Origin: Eriocheir sinensis
Taxonomy: Eukaryota > Arthropoda > Malacostraca > Decapoda > Varunidae
Assembly: GCF_024679095.1 (NCBI RefSeq)
Contig: NC_066518.1
Location: forward strand, 3,602,610 to 3,666,609
DNA length: 64,000 nt
Direction: 5' to 3'
In this document: one piece after another, positions 42,465 to 56,400 of the stretch
Position numbering within the stretch: position 1 is the first letter of the stretch
Layout of the letters: each line of letters begins with the position of its first letter
Translations under genes and position numbers: made by a program
Notes under the pieces: model-generated
Seen by the model: the letters and a program-made list of their open reading frames with translations, nothing else
Told to the model about the DNA's origin: nothing
Databases searched by the model: none

Positions 42465-42703
42465 TTGGTGTGTTTGTGGGTGTTATGTGATTGTTTGTGT
42501 GTGCATGTTTTTTATGTATGTGCGTTTGTGTGCGCTCTTCCACATATGGTTATACTACCTGTAATAAGCAGGTTCCTTCCGTTCCTTACCATGTAGAGTT
42601 TCACTGTTTACCTTTCACCTTTTCCTGCCCCTCTGGGCGTCATCCTTTCAACGGCTAACGGCAACTGTAATTACAATAACAAAAAAATAACTGGTACAAC
42701 TAT

Positions 42704-42747
42704 TACTACTGCTACTACTACTATTACTACTACTACTACTACTACTG

Positions 42748-42788
<41 letters not shown>

Positions 42789-42799
42789 GCTACTACTAT
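42704..42799. repeat. (TAC)n microsatellite
   Basis: About 30 TAC units with sporadic TGC and TAT variants. Confidence 0.94.
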
Positions 42800-43435
42800 G
42801 AACAACTACACACATATTGCATCTGTTTTATACTGTTATGACAGTGTATTATGTACTACCACTTTCACATTACTTCTGTTTAATATGTTTGCGTGGGTGA
42901 TCATGTCTTTGGGACAGTTCTTCAGCAGAAGACTCACTTCTCTCCCTGCAACAATGTGGTGTCCTTTAAGGTATTAAAATTGGTTTTGGTGGTTTCTGCT
43001 TTGTCAGCAGCGCCTCACGAACACAGGAACGTTGGAAGTATGTGTGTATAGCGGCACCCGTCAACAGATCCACAACACCCAGGTCCTGGATTATTCACCA
43101 CTGGAAGTGACTTTTAACAGGCTTTAGGCGTGGAGTGAGGTTAACAGAGTGAGTCAACCGCTCCAAGACCACGGTGATGCACTTCTGTAGCTCCATGAGA
43201 TCAGTGTTCCGTCCAAAGATCAGTGTTCCATCCACACCTCTTCGTTCGTCCCCAAACCCTCAAAATAGGGCAGTCAACCAGACTTCTAATTGTTCCGCTA
43301 ACTCATGGCGTTGGTGCCACCAGCTAAGGAGTTGTGCAGCACATGCACCTCGTTTATGCTACCGAAACTCACATATGCCTCCCCGCCGAGGTCATTCTCT
43401 CTGACCCTTCCTAAAATATATAAGCTCGTGTGGGT

Positions 43436-43647
<212 letters not shown>

Positions 43648-43779
43648 AGTCGTATTTCTTGTCAGTGCTGATATTGTTCTTGTTGTTACTGTAGTCATGG
43701 ATGTTGGGTTAATGCAACCGCATCTGTCCTGACACTCTAATCATTCTTCTATTACTTTTTCTACAACAACTACAGCCGT

Positions 43780-43811
43780 CACCACTACTACTACTACTAC
43801 TACTGCTACTG

Positions 43812-43862
<51 letters not shown>

Positions 43863-43935
43863 TTACTACTATTTCTACTACTACTACTATTACTTCTACT
43901 ACTACTGCTACTGCTACTACTTCTACCGTTACTAC
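43780..43935. repeat. (TAC)n microsatellite, imperfect
   Basis: Long TAC array with TGC, TTC and TAT variants, followed by ATA/ATG-rich trinucleotide sequence to about 44100. Confidence 0.93.
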
Positions 43936-44289
43936 TGTAGTTAATAAGAAAATTTATAATCTTACAACAATATCAAAATAATAATAATAATAATCATGAC
44001 AATAGTGGCAGTAATAATAGTAGTAACAATGATAGTGAAAATGGTAATGATAATTAAACTATTTTAATAGTAATAACAATAACATCTATAATAATGGTAA
44101 AATCCTCACATACACCTTTAGTTTCGTTATTATCCTGTGTTTGATTACATATACACATTATAGCACTTTGATTTTTCTTTCATATTCATTCGCAGAATTG
44201 TATTTCGCTGGTAACTTCATATATGCTATTTCTAAAACGCTTTTTTTGTTCTTACTCTGTGAAGTTTAATTCTGAAGATTCGGAACGAC

Positions 44290-45099
44290 ACAACAGGCTG
44301 TCGCTACATCTTACATCACGCTGCTGACAAGGTGACGTCTTCAATTATCCCTCGCTTATCCTTCCTATCCCTCGCTGCTCGCTTTAATGTCACACGCTTA
44401 ACCTCCTTTTGCTGACCCTCACCTACGAGCCTTCCTTCCCCACCGTCTAGCCGCCGCCTCCCATCCCTCGAGTCTCCTCTCACCTGCCTCGCTCCTTCAT
44501 CCTTCCCCGCCCGCTCAGGTGTCTGGTGACATGCGGCAGCTCGTCCGCTCGCGCTGGCCGGAGCATCCGTGGGTTCGGGACATCATTAGCAACATATCGT
44601 GAAACTGATCCGCCCGCCTGGTGCTCGTCGGCGCTTTTGTACCGCTTCCGTCGGCGACTGAGTGGCCCCCATCGAATGCCGTGGGCAGTGCGGCCTCTGA
44701 TCGTGTGTTCTCTTGTGATGTGGTGGCAGCAAAGGCCTGAAAGTTAGCTGTTACGGTGTTTCGGCAGCTTGTCGAGTGTCGTCAGAGCTCGTGTACTGAT
44801 TTTGGGAAGTAGTGTCTTTACTAGTGTGTGTGTGATTCCGGGCTGCTGTCTATAGATGGGAAGATATACCTCCAGCCGTGTGATGGTCTCGATGTGTTAC
44901 TGCTATGCGTGTCTAAGTGAATATCTTGTAGTGAAAAAGTAAACAAAAAGCTCCCAATTCCTGGTGTGATACGTGGGTAAAACAAACCTTCGAATGGTTA
45001 CTGTCCTCAGAGAGCTGTGAAAAGTTAAGTGTATCTAGCGAGAGCCGCAGCCTCTAGATACAAGGAGAGGAACGGTTCGTCGTCACTTCGGCTTTTACA
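44290..45099 (+). other. Possible untranslated 5' exon region
   Basis: The sequence becomes richer in GC, with CpGs, and lacks simple repeats. It ends at a good donor, TTTTACA|gtaagt (45100). No long open frame crosses the donor. It could be a 5' UTR exon of a gene to the right, perhaps the one whose signal peptide exon is suggested at 47448. This is composition plus one splice motif only. Confidence 0.2.
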
Positions 45100-45104
45100 G
45101 TAAG

Positions 45105-47440
45105 TTGCACCGCCATGCATGTTCTCCTTTACGGTTGATAGCGGGGGTTTAAATAATGTGAATAGGAAACATGCGGCGTATTTGGTGTAAAATATTTTGC
45201 GTGTAGTGTTGTGTTACATGTCCTTTACGGATATAATCTTTGCAGGAGGCAACATCATGTGGCGGAGCAGGACGTGGAAACAATTTGTGTGGAGTAGAGG
45301 AGACAACTCGCATAATCTTGAGTACTGTTCTGTTAAGGCTCCTTTCACGGACACTTCACAAGGAGGGTGGCAATGCATTTGTATTCTCCTCAGATACTTC
45401 GTGATAATAAAATTATTGTGTATTATCTCGCCTTGTTGAGTGAAACAGGTTTCTGGTGCCTCGCCACGTAGTTACTTTCGTTGTTCTCAAGGAAGGAAAA
45501 TTTGGAGGATTTATCTGCCGTGACGACGTGTACTTAGAGGAGAGACCCTCATACTGTGTGAGAGGCGAACACGTTACCCTCGGAGCCTGCATGAAACGGA
45601 GGCCCTGTAATTTTGATTATTATGAAAAGAAGGCGTGACCGTCTAGTGACAGACCATGAATGGTACGAATCCTCGCAAAGAATAAGGTCGAAAGTCGATA
45701 CGAGAGCAACGCATGCTGCAAAGAAGGCTTGCTGAGGCTGTACCACCCTGGTAGTTATATGCAAATTGGTTAAATTGCTTGAGTCTGGAGGCGCGTAGCT
45801 AAAGGCCGGCGGGGGCGACATCGGTAACATGTGCCTTCCTTGCTCCGCCGAGACGGGCTTGCCGCGGACCGCCGCCTCGCTGCTCCACGCCATCGCCCTC
45901 ACTCGTCCGTCTCCACGAATGTAAGCTGGAACGCCTCACTCTAATTTTCTATCGTAGTGTCGCGGTTTATATGGCAATGTTCGCTGTACTCATCCCTGAG
46001 TTTACGCGTCAATAATTCTTAGTAAGGTTTGTTGACGTTTATGTTTTGTACAAAAAAGTTTAAATTGAATATGACTTTTATAGATCATGTTTTTGTTCGG
46101 TTTCCCTTTTGATCGAAGCTTCATTCTTCTCTAAACAACATGCGAACTAAGTGTGCCGCCGCTTGCAGGAACACCACACTCCGGTGCACACAGCTTGACG
46201 CCCATCTGTAGGTTTGTGGGATGTGTTCAATAAAAAAAAAGTTACTTTTTTATATTTTCTTGCTGGTGAAGCATGAAAAAGATATATAAAGATCATGGCA
46301 AACTGCAGATTGTGAAAACTAAGTCATCTGCTTCACACCTGAAATGCCAAGACAAGAATAAGTTAATTTATGAACCCAGGCCTTAATTTCTTAACCTCTA
46401 CTGGCCACTGATTTCTTTTGTGAAGGTGTGTGGGAATAATTTGCCTCTATAACCCATGCCATTAAGAACGATGATTATGAAAACAGAAGCTGCATTGATC
46501 GTTCAGTTTTCACTGTTACAGACACTTGGTTCAACGCGGAGGCCGAGAGTTCTGGCAGCGGACTACTTATTGTCATTGACGGCTTTTCGTGTTTAGCCGC
46601 CTGACGCTGCGATGAACACGGCACACACCTAAAAGGTCCACGACGACACGTCAGCACTTGAAGAACAGCAGTTCTCCGTCCTTAAGTCTAAAATCATCCC
46701 CCTGACGGTGCCCTCGAGCCACCTAAACCGGATCCATTTAAGTTAACTAAAGTGAAGTAAGGAGAGTAAAACATCCGCGTTGGCCAGATGACTTGGGTTG
46801 TCTTGAGCAGTGTGGCAACTGCTAGTGAGAGGAAGAGTGAGGAGATCAGAAAAAAAACTTATATTGTTAGACCTCACGTAGCTGTACTGGTGGCCTTGAA
46901 TACCACACCGCCCGTCTTTTTTAATCAAAGCACTGAGGAGCAGCCGCCAAGACAAGATTGATTGCAAAATGAGCCTCATAAAACAATTGTGGTGGTCAAC
47001 GGCTTGCTACAATACGCAATTTCACGGTTAGCGTAACGCGTGCAAAGCGAAAGCACTGTATTCATCACGCACACATTGTTTGCCGATGTAAATATAGGAG
47101 ATGTGCACGCCATGACGACGCGGGCCGCACCTGCCGCTGCCTCCCGCTGCAGCGAGGCGGGCGGGCTGGCGGCGGGCGGGGCTCCTGCTACGTTGTTCTC
47201 GCTCAACGCAACACTAAGTAATAATCCGCACCTGCCCATACCATTTGCAATCCACTTTGCAAGTTTTGCTTCACACGCCCAGGTATAATGTATTCATTAT
47301 CGGATAATATTTTGTGCAGTCTGTCTCCGGCTGGGCCACCGTCCGGGCAGGGAGCAGCAAACTACACACCACCTCTATAATCTAAGCTCCGCTACTGCTG
47401 GCCGCTAGGGTGACTAGTGTGACGCAGTGGTCCCTTCGTG
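45105..47440. other. Intergenic or intronic, nothing firmly recognised
   Basis: Mixed sequence with short open frames. GC and CpG content rises at about 45780-45900 and 47110-47450. No domain was recognised in any frame. Confidence 0.5.
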
Positions 47441-47447
47441 CGCCGCA

Positions 47448-47530
47448 ATGGTCAGCGCCACCCGGCCGTGTGCATCATGGCCCCGGCTGTTTGCGTTGCT
47501 GTGGACTGTTGGGGGCATCCCAGCCTTCAG
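47448..47530 (+). CDS. Possible first coding exon with a signal peptide
   Basis: ATG in a GC-rich stretch, with TAG in frame 30 bases upstream. It encodes 27 residues (MVSATRPCASWPRLFALLWT, then VGGIPAF) that look like a secretory signal: Arg-containing start, hydrophobic core, small residues near the end. It ends at AG|gtgcgg, a usable but weak donor (phase 2). No following exon could be assigned within the next 16 kb, so the identity of the gene is unknown and the call is tentative. Confidence 0.3.
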
Positions 47531-47659
47531 GTGCGGCGATGGTGTAGCTCTCATTTGATCCTTCTAATCTACTTATCTCTTCCCCCGTGTGCCCAGAGTG
47601 TGTGTTGATTAAGAAATAATGGCAAGGATGATTTAGGTGATGGTAGCAAAATAGTTATA

Positions 47660-47755
47660 GAAGTAGTAGTGGCAGCAGTAGTAGTAGTAATAGTGATAGT
47701 AGTAGTAATAGTATTCATATTAGTAGTAGTAGTACTACTACTGCTACTACTTTTT
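47660..47755. repeat. (TAG)n-(TAC)n self-complementary trinucleotide array
   Basis: AGT/TAG units switch to ACT/TAC units at about 47730, so the junction can fold on itself as a hairpin. A T-run follows, which is the A-tail of a minus-strand SINE. Confidence 0.85.
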
Positions 47756-47756
47756 T

Positions 47757-48057
47757 TTTACGTATATGCCTATGGCGCCGGTAGGCTTTCTTGACTGGGC
47801 CTGATGGTCGGCCCCAGCCCGTCATGGCGCAGGGAAATGTTTATAGTGGCGCGCCATCTTACATTGGATCATGCTGCCCCCCGGAGCTCATCTTTGACCC
47901 TAGAATCTAGAGTCCGGGTTGATAGGTGGCCTTCTGGACAGCATGTGGGTAGCCTTAGGCCACTCGGCGGTGACTGAAATATCCCAGCTTGTGGCACCGG
48001 GCGGGGCGCGAACCAGCGTCGTCCTAGACGTGGTGCCGTCACGCTATCCACTCAATC
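47757..48057 (-). mobile_element. tRNA-derived SINE, minus strand
   Basis: On the minus strand the head has A-box GATTGAGTGGATAGCG (+ 48042-48057) and B-box GGTTCGCGCCCC (+ 48003-48014). The body continues with 'GCCACAAGCTGGGATATTTC' and 'GAGTGGCCTAAGGCTACCCA', and the tail ends 'AGCCTACCGGCGCCATAGGC' plus poly-A. (TAC)n sequence flanks both sides, so it probably inserted into a trinucleotide array. Confidence 0.8.
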
Positions 48058-48360
48058 ACTACTACTACTACTACTACTGTTATGTATAATTATTATTATC
48101 GTTACGGTATATTTTTTATCATTATTCTGATTAGCATAACGCCTAGCTGCTAGCGAGGTAATAATGTTTTCGCTGTCTGTTTGTCTGTCTGTCTGTCTGT
48201 TTATGTATCTGTTCATTACCAAAGTGTCTCCAAAACTAACTGACATATAGTCCCGAAATACACTTCAGTATCCTAAGAAGATTATTACAAGCTGATTAAC
48301 TGTTGGGAAAACTCTGAAAAAAAAGAACTGATTAAAACCAAGCAGCGTATTATAGTTTTT

Positions 48361-48868
48361 TTTTTTTTTTTTACAGCAGAGGAGACAGTGCAAGGGCGTA
48401 AGAAAAAGAAAACAATATGAAAAAAACCCCGCTATTTACTGCTCCTAAATAGAGTAGAGTGGCCAAAAAGAGAAATCAGTTTCGGGAGGAGAGGTGTCCT
48501 GATACCCTCCTCTTGAAAGAGTTCAAGTCGTAGGCAGGAGGAAATACAGATGAAGGAAGATCGTTCCAGAGTTTACCAGCGTGAGGGATGAAAGAGTGAA
48601 GATGCTGGTTAACTCTTGCATAAAGGATTTGGACAGTATAAGGATGAGCTTGAGTAGAAATCGAGTGCAGCGGGGCCGTGGGAGACAGTGGGAGGCATGC
48701 AGTTAGCAAGTTCAGAAGAGCAGTCAGCGTGAGAATATCCATAAAAGATAGAGAGGCAACATGGCGGCGGGATTTAAGCGGTAGGAGACTGTCAGTAAGA
48801 GGAGAGGAGTTGATGAGACGAAGAGCCTTAGAATATACTAGCAATTGTGCGGGCGAGAAGAGCCGTAT
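48361..48868 (-). mobile_element. LINE 3' fragment, minus strand
   Basis: Reads 'SKALRLINSSPLTDSLLPLK', RRHVASL, 'YARVNQHLHSFIPHAGKLWN' and 'PAYDLNSFKRRVSGHLSSRN', then the stop and the usual 3' tail ending at the T-run (48356-48372). Upstream, 'FSPAQLL' joins straight to V-Y-S-K-A-L, so about 90 bp of the normal frame (the R-G-L-V-R-P to D-R-V segment) is deleted. Confidence 0.88.
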
Positions 48869-49682
48869 TATTTGAAATACGATGCGTATTATCCTTGTTT
48901 TTTCTGTTATTACCTTGGTAATAACCGTGACAGCAAGAACTGTAATATTCATAACAACACGTAATAAAAATACGTGAATGAGTGAACAAGAGAACAAATA
49001 AAAGTGATTTCGCGCGGGCACAAGCTGCACCAGGTGTGTACAGGTGCGCCGGCCGCCGCTCCACCTGCCAATTTGAATTCATATTGACTGCTCGTTTTTT
49101 TGTTATAAGAAAATAAACTCCACACTGAGGCTGTCAATTTGCACTCGGGTAGTAAATTATTGAAGCAGGAAAACAGGCAATTGCTGGAAAAAAAACAGCA
49201 TCATATATATCTCAAACCACTTTTCAGACGAATTTACATGGGAGTCTAGACTAATGTGGAAAACGCCTTTATGCCGTTGCCAGACCTCAGTGGTGTTTGA
49301 TAAGTATGTATGCAGGAAGAGACTGGGTGTAAACCCTTTAAACAAGAAGCTTGGCCTGAGTGTTGCTTTTATTGTATGCAAGTGTTCTCTTAATTATAGT
49401 AACGAGACATAAGTATGATTAAGCGATTACTCCTGTCGATAGCGCCAGATCAGGGTGGGTATCATCCAGTGATTGCAAGGCTCGCCCACCCCAGACTCTT
49501 CCAGCAGATGGGCTGCCGGTCTGCTTTGCTTGGTAAGGGGAGGAGGCTCGACACATGACCCACTGTTTGCTCGATTTACAATAACTCGCCGAGTCGGCTG
49601 CATATTTCGTCGGCGCAGTTTACTTAACAATACCTGCCTCGTGCTGTTAATTAATTTATCGGATGGCATTAAATTTGCCCAG

Positions 49683-51290
49683 TTTTTTTTTTTTTTAACA
49701 ACAAAGGAGACAGCTAAAGGGCACAAAAAAAGGAAACAATAATAAAAAAAAGCCCGCTACTCGCCGCTCCCAAAAAAAGAATCAAAAGAGGTGGCCGAAA
49801 GAAAGGTCAATTTCGGGAGGAGAGGTGTCATGATACCCTCCTCTTGAAAGAGTTCAAGTCGTAGGCAGGAGGAAATACAGATGAAGGAAGATTGTTCCAG
49901 AGTTTACCAGCGTGAGGGATGAAAGAGTGAAGATGCTGGTTAACTCTTGCATAAGGGGTTTGGACAGTATAGGGATGAGCATGAGTAGAAAGTCGTGTGC
50001 AGCGGGGCCGCGGGAGGGGGGGAGGCATGCAGTTAGCAAGTTCAGAAGAGCAGTCAGCGTGGAAATATCGATAGAAGATAGAAAGAGAGGCAACATGGCG
50101 GCGGAATTTAAGAGGTAGAAGACTATCAGTAGGAGGAGGAGAGCTGATGAGACAAAGAACCTTAGACTCCACTCTGTCCAAAAGAGCTGTGTGAGTGGAG
50201 CCCCCTCACACGTGAGATGCATACTCCATACGAGGGCGGACAAGGCCCCTGTATATGGATAGCAACTGCGCGGGGGAGAAGAACTGGCGGAGACGATACA
50301 GAACGCCCAACCTCGAGGAAGCTGATTTAGCGAGAGAGGAGATGTGAAGTTTCCAGTTGAGATTTTGAGTTAAGGATAGACCGAGGATGTTTAGTGTTGA
50401 AGATGGTGACAGCTGAGTGTTGTCGAAGAATAGGGGATAGGTGTTTGGAAGATTGTGTCGAGTTGATAGGTGGAGAAATTGAGTTTTTGAGGCATTGAAG
50501 GACACGAGGTTCCTTCTGCCCCAATCGGAAATGATAGCAAGGTCTGAGGTTAAGCGTTCTGCAGCCTCCAGTCTGGAGTCGTTTACTTCCTGTTGGGATG
50601 GCCTTCTATTGAAAGAAGTTGAATAATGCAGAGTGGAGTCGTCGGCGTATGAGTGGACAGGACAGTTTGTTATGGAAAGAAGATCATTGATGAATAACAG
50701 GAAGAGAGTGGGTGATAGGACAGAGCCCTGTGGAACACCACTGTTGATGGGTTTAGGGGAAGAACAGTGACCGTCTACCACCGCAGAGATAGAACGGCCG
50801 GAAAGGAAACTGGAGATAAAGGAACAGAGAGAGGAATAGAATCCGAAAGAGGGCAGTTTAGAAAGTAAAGACTGGTGCCAGACTCTATCGAAGGCTTTCG
50901 ATATGTCTAGCGCAACAGAGAAAGTTTCACCGAAACGGCTAAGAGAGGATGACCAAGAGTCAGTTAAGAGAGCAAGAAGATCACCAGTAGAACGCCCCTT
51001 GCGGAATCCATACTGGCGATCAGATAGAAGGTTAGAAGTGGAAAGGAGTTTTTTGAATCTTCTGGTTAAGGATTGATTCAAAAGCTTTAGATAGACAGGA
51101 AAGTAAAGCTATAGGGCGGTAGTTTGAGGGATTGGAACGGTCACCCTTCTTAGGCACAGGCTGTACGAAGGCATACTTCCAGCAGGAAGGAAAGGTAGAT
51201 GTTGATAGGCAGAGACGAAAGAGTTTGACCAGGCTGGGTGTCTGCACGAAAGCACAGTTTTTAAGGTTAAAAAGCACGACATTGTAAGTA
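49683..51290 (-). mobile_element. Jockey/CR1-like LINE, 5'-truncated, minus strand
   Basis: The longest LINE copy here. From right to left: end of the linker ('LVKLFRLCLSTSTFPSCWK', 'VPKKGDRSNPSNYRPIALLS'), reverse transcriptase, C-terminal domain ending 'KLWNNLPSSVFPPAYDLNSF', then a 3' tail with the AGCCCGCTAC block and a T-run at 49683-49696. It is truncated at about 51290. Damage includes a frameshift near 51060, a Trp-to-stop at 50206-50208 and a Gly-to-stop at about 49830. It is the reference for the other LINE pieces in the window. Confidence 0.92.
50206..51081 (-). pseudogene. LINE reverse transcriptase, interrupted
   Basis: 291-codon open piece. Motif A 'VALDISKAFDRVWH' (first catalytic Asp about residue 59), 'SGVPQGSVLSP' at about 114-124 and the catalytic 'SYADDST' at about 144-150 are intact. 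'YGFRKGRSTGDLL' lies near the start. The upstream part is shifted into another frame near 51060. The downstream C-terminal domain is cut off by TGA where 'W-G-G-S-T-H' would continue. The catalytic residues survive, but the copy as a whole cannot make a full product. Confidence 0.9.
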
Positions 51291-51299
51291 GAATTATAT

Positions 51300-52485
51300 G
51301 CAACATTTGGATTTTTAAATTTAATAGCGATCACCATACAATCATACCTGGCGAAGTGATATTAATGCAACAATCCAATAAGCGACGACCTTTCTGTTTG
51401 ATCAATAAGTAAATTTGCAAAAGAAATGTGTTTTCGTAACTAAACTATAATATTAATATGAACTCTGAATACATATATATTTCCTTTATTGTTTTTTTAA
51501 GCATCCTACAGAGTGGAGTTTGTCATTCGTCTTCCTTTATTTTTTGTAAAATAATCGAATGATATTCTTGTTCAAGGATCATCTTGAATATCGAATTGAG
51601 AGTCAAAAACAACTCATCGTTTGGTGCGCGGGTTGAAAAGTTCATTGCTGCGGCAAAAACAAGTCTGATTGAAGTCTTGATCGGAGATAAAATCCTTGCT
51701 CCCCTATAAGTAGCATCCCTTCCCCGGAGACTCGGGGCAGGGCGAGGCTGCGTGATGTCATCTCCATGCATGCCGAATGAGCCAGTCTGTCGAGAAGCCT
51801 TTAGACAGGGGAGGGGCTGCTTCAGCAGTCATACTGATGTCATATTGCTTGTATTTTTAATATTGATCTTAAGCTCTTTTTTTCGCGCCAACGAAACATT
51901 ATCCCAAGTGTATGTCGTCAGTAACAACCGAAACATAGTCACAAAGTTGCGATAATTTATACTTTCGCTTACAGCAGTAGCTTGCGAAGGTTGGAAATTG
52001 ATTCGCGTGAAATATGAACAAGATTTACCTGGTGGTCAAAATTCCTGGGTACAGGTGTATAAAATGTGTGTATAGAAATATAACCTAATTTATCTTCTTC
52101 AAAATTATGCTGACTTTATTGCCACTGGAAAAGATTAGTTGTTTTGGTTCATTACTCGAAGAACTTGCATTCTTGTTTTAGGCACGTTTATTTTTTTTCT
52201 TTTAAAATTTGAATAAAAAATATTAATGATAAATATGTTTTAAATGATTCTACATACGGCTCGGACTTTTCATTACTATGCCCGTTTCAAGTGTGGCTAC
52301 TAAATGGCATGCTAAGTAGATAAGTATAAATGATGGCACCAGCTCGAATCATGCTCAGTTTTTTTCTTTCATGATTCATGGTATCCTTAGCTGATTAAGA
52401 TTTAAATGTAGTAGATAATTTATAGCTGCTTTTACCATAATTTATTGCAAACTTTCTACATGATCGTGATTTAACGGTTTTTTTT
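51300..52485. other. AT-rich intergenic, nothing recognised
   Basis: Non-repetitive AT-rich DNA with only short open frames. No conserved motif seen. Confidence 0.6.
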
Positions 52486-52488
52486 TTA

Positions 52489-52491
<3 letters not shown>

Positions 52492-52544
<53 letters not shown>
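52492..52544. repeat. (GT)n microsatellite
   Basis: About 26 GT units. Confidence 0.96.
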
Positions 52545-52546
<2 letters not shown>

Positions 52547-52549
52547 GCC

Positions 52550-54220
52550 TTCCGATTGTTCTCTCCTCGTCTGGTGCACCTCCGCAGGGCCACCATGCAA
52601 ACACATCGACACCAACGCAGTGAACGGCGCGTGCTAAGTACCGACGAGGGCTGGACTTCATTTCTGAGTCCCTGAGTCGGTGTGTTTGCCGCGCCGCGGA
52701 GGCGTGCGGAACACAAAGGCCCGGGCTGTTGCTGGCGGCACCCGTCACCCTTTTCGGCGTAGTTGTTATTGTGTTCTTCTGTATAGCTGTTCTGTGTGGC
52801 TATTTGTTATTTTGTGTAATGTGTTCTTGTATTTATTTATAAGTTTATATAGCCTATTTGTTTATTTGGTTATGATTTAGTTATTATTATTAATTTCACT
52901 GTACATAAAACAATTTTGTAATGCGACTTCTTAGTATGGATATATAGTGTAACGGCCGACAAATTGAGGACACTGTTGTAAGCAGGATGTTGTGATCCTT
53001 CCTATCATAAAAATGAGGCTTGGAGAATATCCTCCACGAAGAATGTGTGCGTGTAAGTCGTCGTTTGCCGACAGGACTCCTTAATGCAGACCAAGGTCGC
53101 GGCCAACACCGCCTCCTGCTGCTGGTCGGGACGTGGCCTGCCTTGTAAAACTTCGCTAAATCGACTAACGATCAGAGAAGGAACCTGGCAAACACGACAT
53201 TGTACGCCTTAATGTATTGTCCAGCGCGAACTATTGTATGCTAACAAGCAGGCTAGTGTAGCCTCGAATTTTGCAACACGCAATCAGTGGCGTTACTCAC
53301 CAAAATCGATAGATCACAAGAAGAGTTATTCCTTGATGCGGCGCAGCCCCCGCCCTCCCCGTGAGGGTTCTGTGCTGTGAGCCGCCCTTAACACCCTGAG
53401 CTGATCGAAACAAAGACGAAAATCCAGGCGCCAAAATGCAAGTCTAATGCAGGCGTCAAGCAGGTCGTGGCGCCCCGCCGCGGGAGGACAGCAGCGGTGG
53501 TCCCGTTGTTAAGTTTAGCCAAGTGGCTGGCACTTAACCACGACACCTTTTCCCTCATTTTAGCCCCACACGTACTGTCGGGCAGCAACCAAATCTATGC
53601 CAATGCGAAATAAAAGTCCTAATACACACACGTGATCTGCCTAATGGTGGCCCCCTGAGCGCGGCGGCTATGTCCTGCGCCTCGGGTGGGCGCGGCGCAG
53701 TGGGTGTCGGGCAGGGGCGAGGAGGGCCGCCGCCGCGTCCAGGTGAGGGACGGTGACACCTTTTGGCTCTGTGTTTGGAGCGGCGCGTCACCACTCCCGT
53801 AATATATTTCTCCTGGGTATCTCAATCCTCTCGGGTATTATCGCGTCTCCTATTATATTCCATCCATCTTTTCCTTTCGTTTTTTTTCTGATCTATGTTT
53901 AAAGATTTCCCTGTCCCATAAATCTGGCAGGTTGCATCAGGTTACTGACCGAATGGGGATGAACAAAACTTGGTGTATGGTTTTGTGTTGCATCCTAAAT
54001 AAACAAACGAATGAATGAAATTGAGAGCGAAGCATAAAGAAAAATTGCCCCTAAAAATGGGAATGGGGTGTCGCATTCTCAGGCTGATGACACCGAGATT
54101 AGGCGGTCTTGCTGTCAACTCCGAGGCCGCCGCCGGATCTGTAATCTGAGCCAAGGCGGCGTGAACCAAGCCGGCCGAGTATGGCTAATGCGAGACTTTT
54201 TTCTTTCTTTCTTTCCCAGT
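52550..54220. other. Intergenic, nothing recognised
   Basis: GC-rich patches at 52560-52750, 53340-53560 and 53640-53780 alternate with AT-rich DNA. Open frames there are short and overlap on both strands. No RNA or protein signature was seen. Confidence 0.55.
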
Positions 54221-54226
54221 CTTACG

Positions 54227-55070
<844 letters not shown>

Positions 55071-55079
55071 CACCTTACC

Positions 55080-55400
55080 TCCAACACACAACATTCCTCA
55101 TCAACTCCTCCCCAACTCCTTCCCTCCTCACTACTTCATGATTTTCCCAGCACCAACTCCTCCCCTCCGCACTGTGCCATCCCAAAAACCAAGCACACCT
55201 CCACGGCTTCTCAACTTGTCACTGCCTTCCCCCAACACACATCACTTCTCTTCCCCTCCTCCTCACTACATCACCCCAACACCCATCACTCCTCTCCCCC
55301 CTCCTCACTACATTCCCTCAACACACAGCATTCCTCCCCTCCTCCTCACTGCATCTCCCAACACCCAGCACTCCTCCTCAGCCCCTCTCCTCTCTCCCAG
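55080..55400. repeat. Degenerate C-rich tandem repeat, unit about 42 bp
   Basis: 'CCAACACNCANCA' followed by CTCCTCCCCTCCTCCTCACT and a 'CATC' recurs near 55230, 55274, 55316 and 55357, with more diverged copies upstream. The long Pro/Ser/His-rich frame across it is compositional. Confidence 0.75.
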
Positions 55401-55589
55401 CACTTGGTAAACCGTTCTCCTGGCCTTTGCTTCTTTCCCCCTCACCACAGGCTACACTTTTCATCTAACACCTCCCATCCCCACATAGCCGCACATTCCC
55501 TTCCCTACCATCTGGTTTCCTCGCCTCCCCAATACCTGTCCCCATCCCCCTCCTTCCCACCCCACCCCCTCCTCGCCCCGCACTCACAG

Positions 55590-56400
55590 GTGGTCGTGTT
55601 GACACTGGCCGGCCCGAGCGGGAACATCGCGTTGACCGAACAGTCTGTCTGGTCGGCGTCCAGCTGCTGTTGCCGCCGCCAGCGCTTTGAAATCTATAAA
55701 AAAGTACTTGATATTTTTTGCTTCGTCCCTACATCAGCTGGTGAGACTTTCATCCGGTGACGGGGGTGAGTGACGAACATGTGTGTCCTAACAACGTAAG
55801 GTGGCGTCTCATAAAGTGAGAAAACAAAGTTTTTGTTTTGTCTCTTTCCCAAGAAAAATAATCAGGTCTCCCGGCTGTTTTCCGTCAGTCACAGCCAAGC
55901 CAGGCTGTTTTGATCCCGACAGGGGAAGCGAATCGTCTTTTAAGCCCCGGCGATGGAAATGTTTGCCGAGCCTTTAAGGCGGCGCGGCGCGGCGCGGCCC
56001 GTGTACCCAGCCAAGTGGGACCACGCGACGGCCTGACCCAAGGCCCGGCCTCTGTGGACACTCAGGACCCCTCCCTCCATCGCCCTCCCTGCATTAGTGC
56101 TCCACCATCCGAATCACTGCAAACACTGCACGTCACCGGCCGTCCCGTTCCTTGTTTCGCAAAAGTGTGGGCGGGAATATTTCTGTTGGGGGTCGCCAGT
56201 GTCGTGGCGGCGCGGCAGCCTTTGGTTTGCCGCGGGTACACACATCACCTGGCGGGAAGACGGACGATGCAAGGCCACTTATCCTGCAACACTGGTAAAT
56301 ATTTGCCTTGTCGTGAGGACAGCCAGGCAGCGCGAGGAGATGGGTAAGGAACGCTGTTTAATATGTAAGGTATGCATTCAAAGTATGGACGTGAAAACCG
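55590..56400. other. GC-rich, CpG-rich patch, no gene assigned
   Basis: Includes a (GGCGC)n-like run near 55980. A 145-codon + strand frame (55910-56347) has a hydrophobic stretch ('AGIFLLGVASVVAA') but no matching family and no start codon close to that stretch. A CpG-island-like promoter region is possible. Confidence 0.3.

Noticed and set aside
50206..51081. An active reverse transcriptase gene
   Set aside because: The catalytic motifs are intact, but the copy is 5'-truncated, frameshifted upstream and stopped downstream.
55910..56347. 145-codon open frame with a hydrophobic stretch
   Set aside because: GC-rich DNA favours open frames. There is no start codon near the hydrophobic segment and no recognised family.
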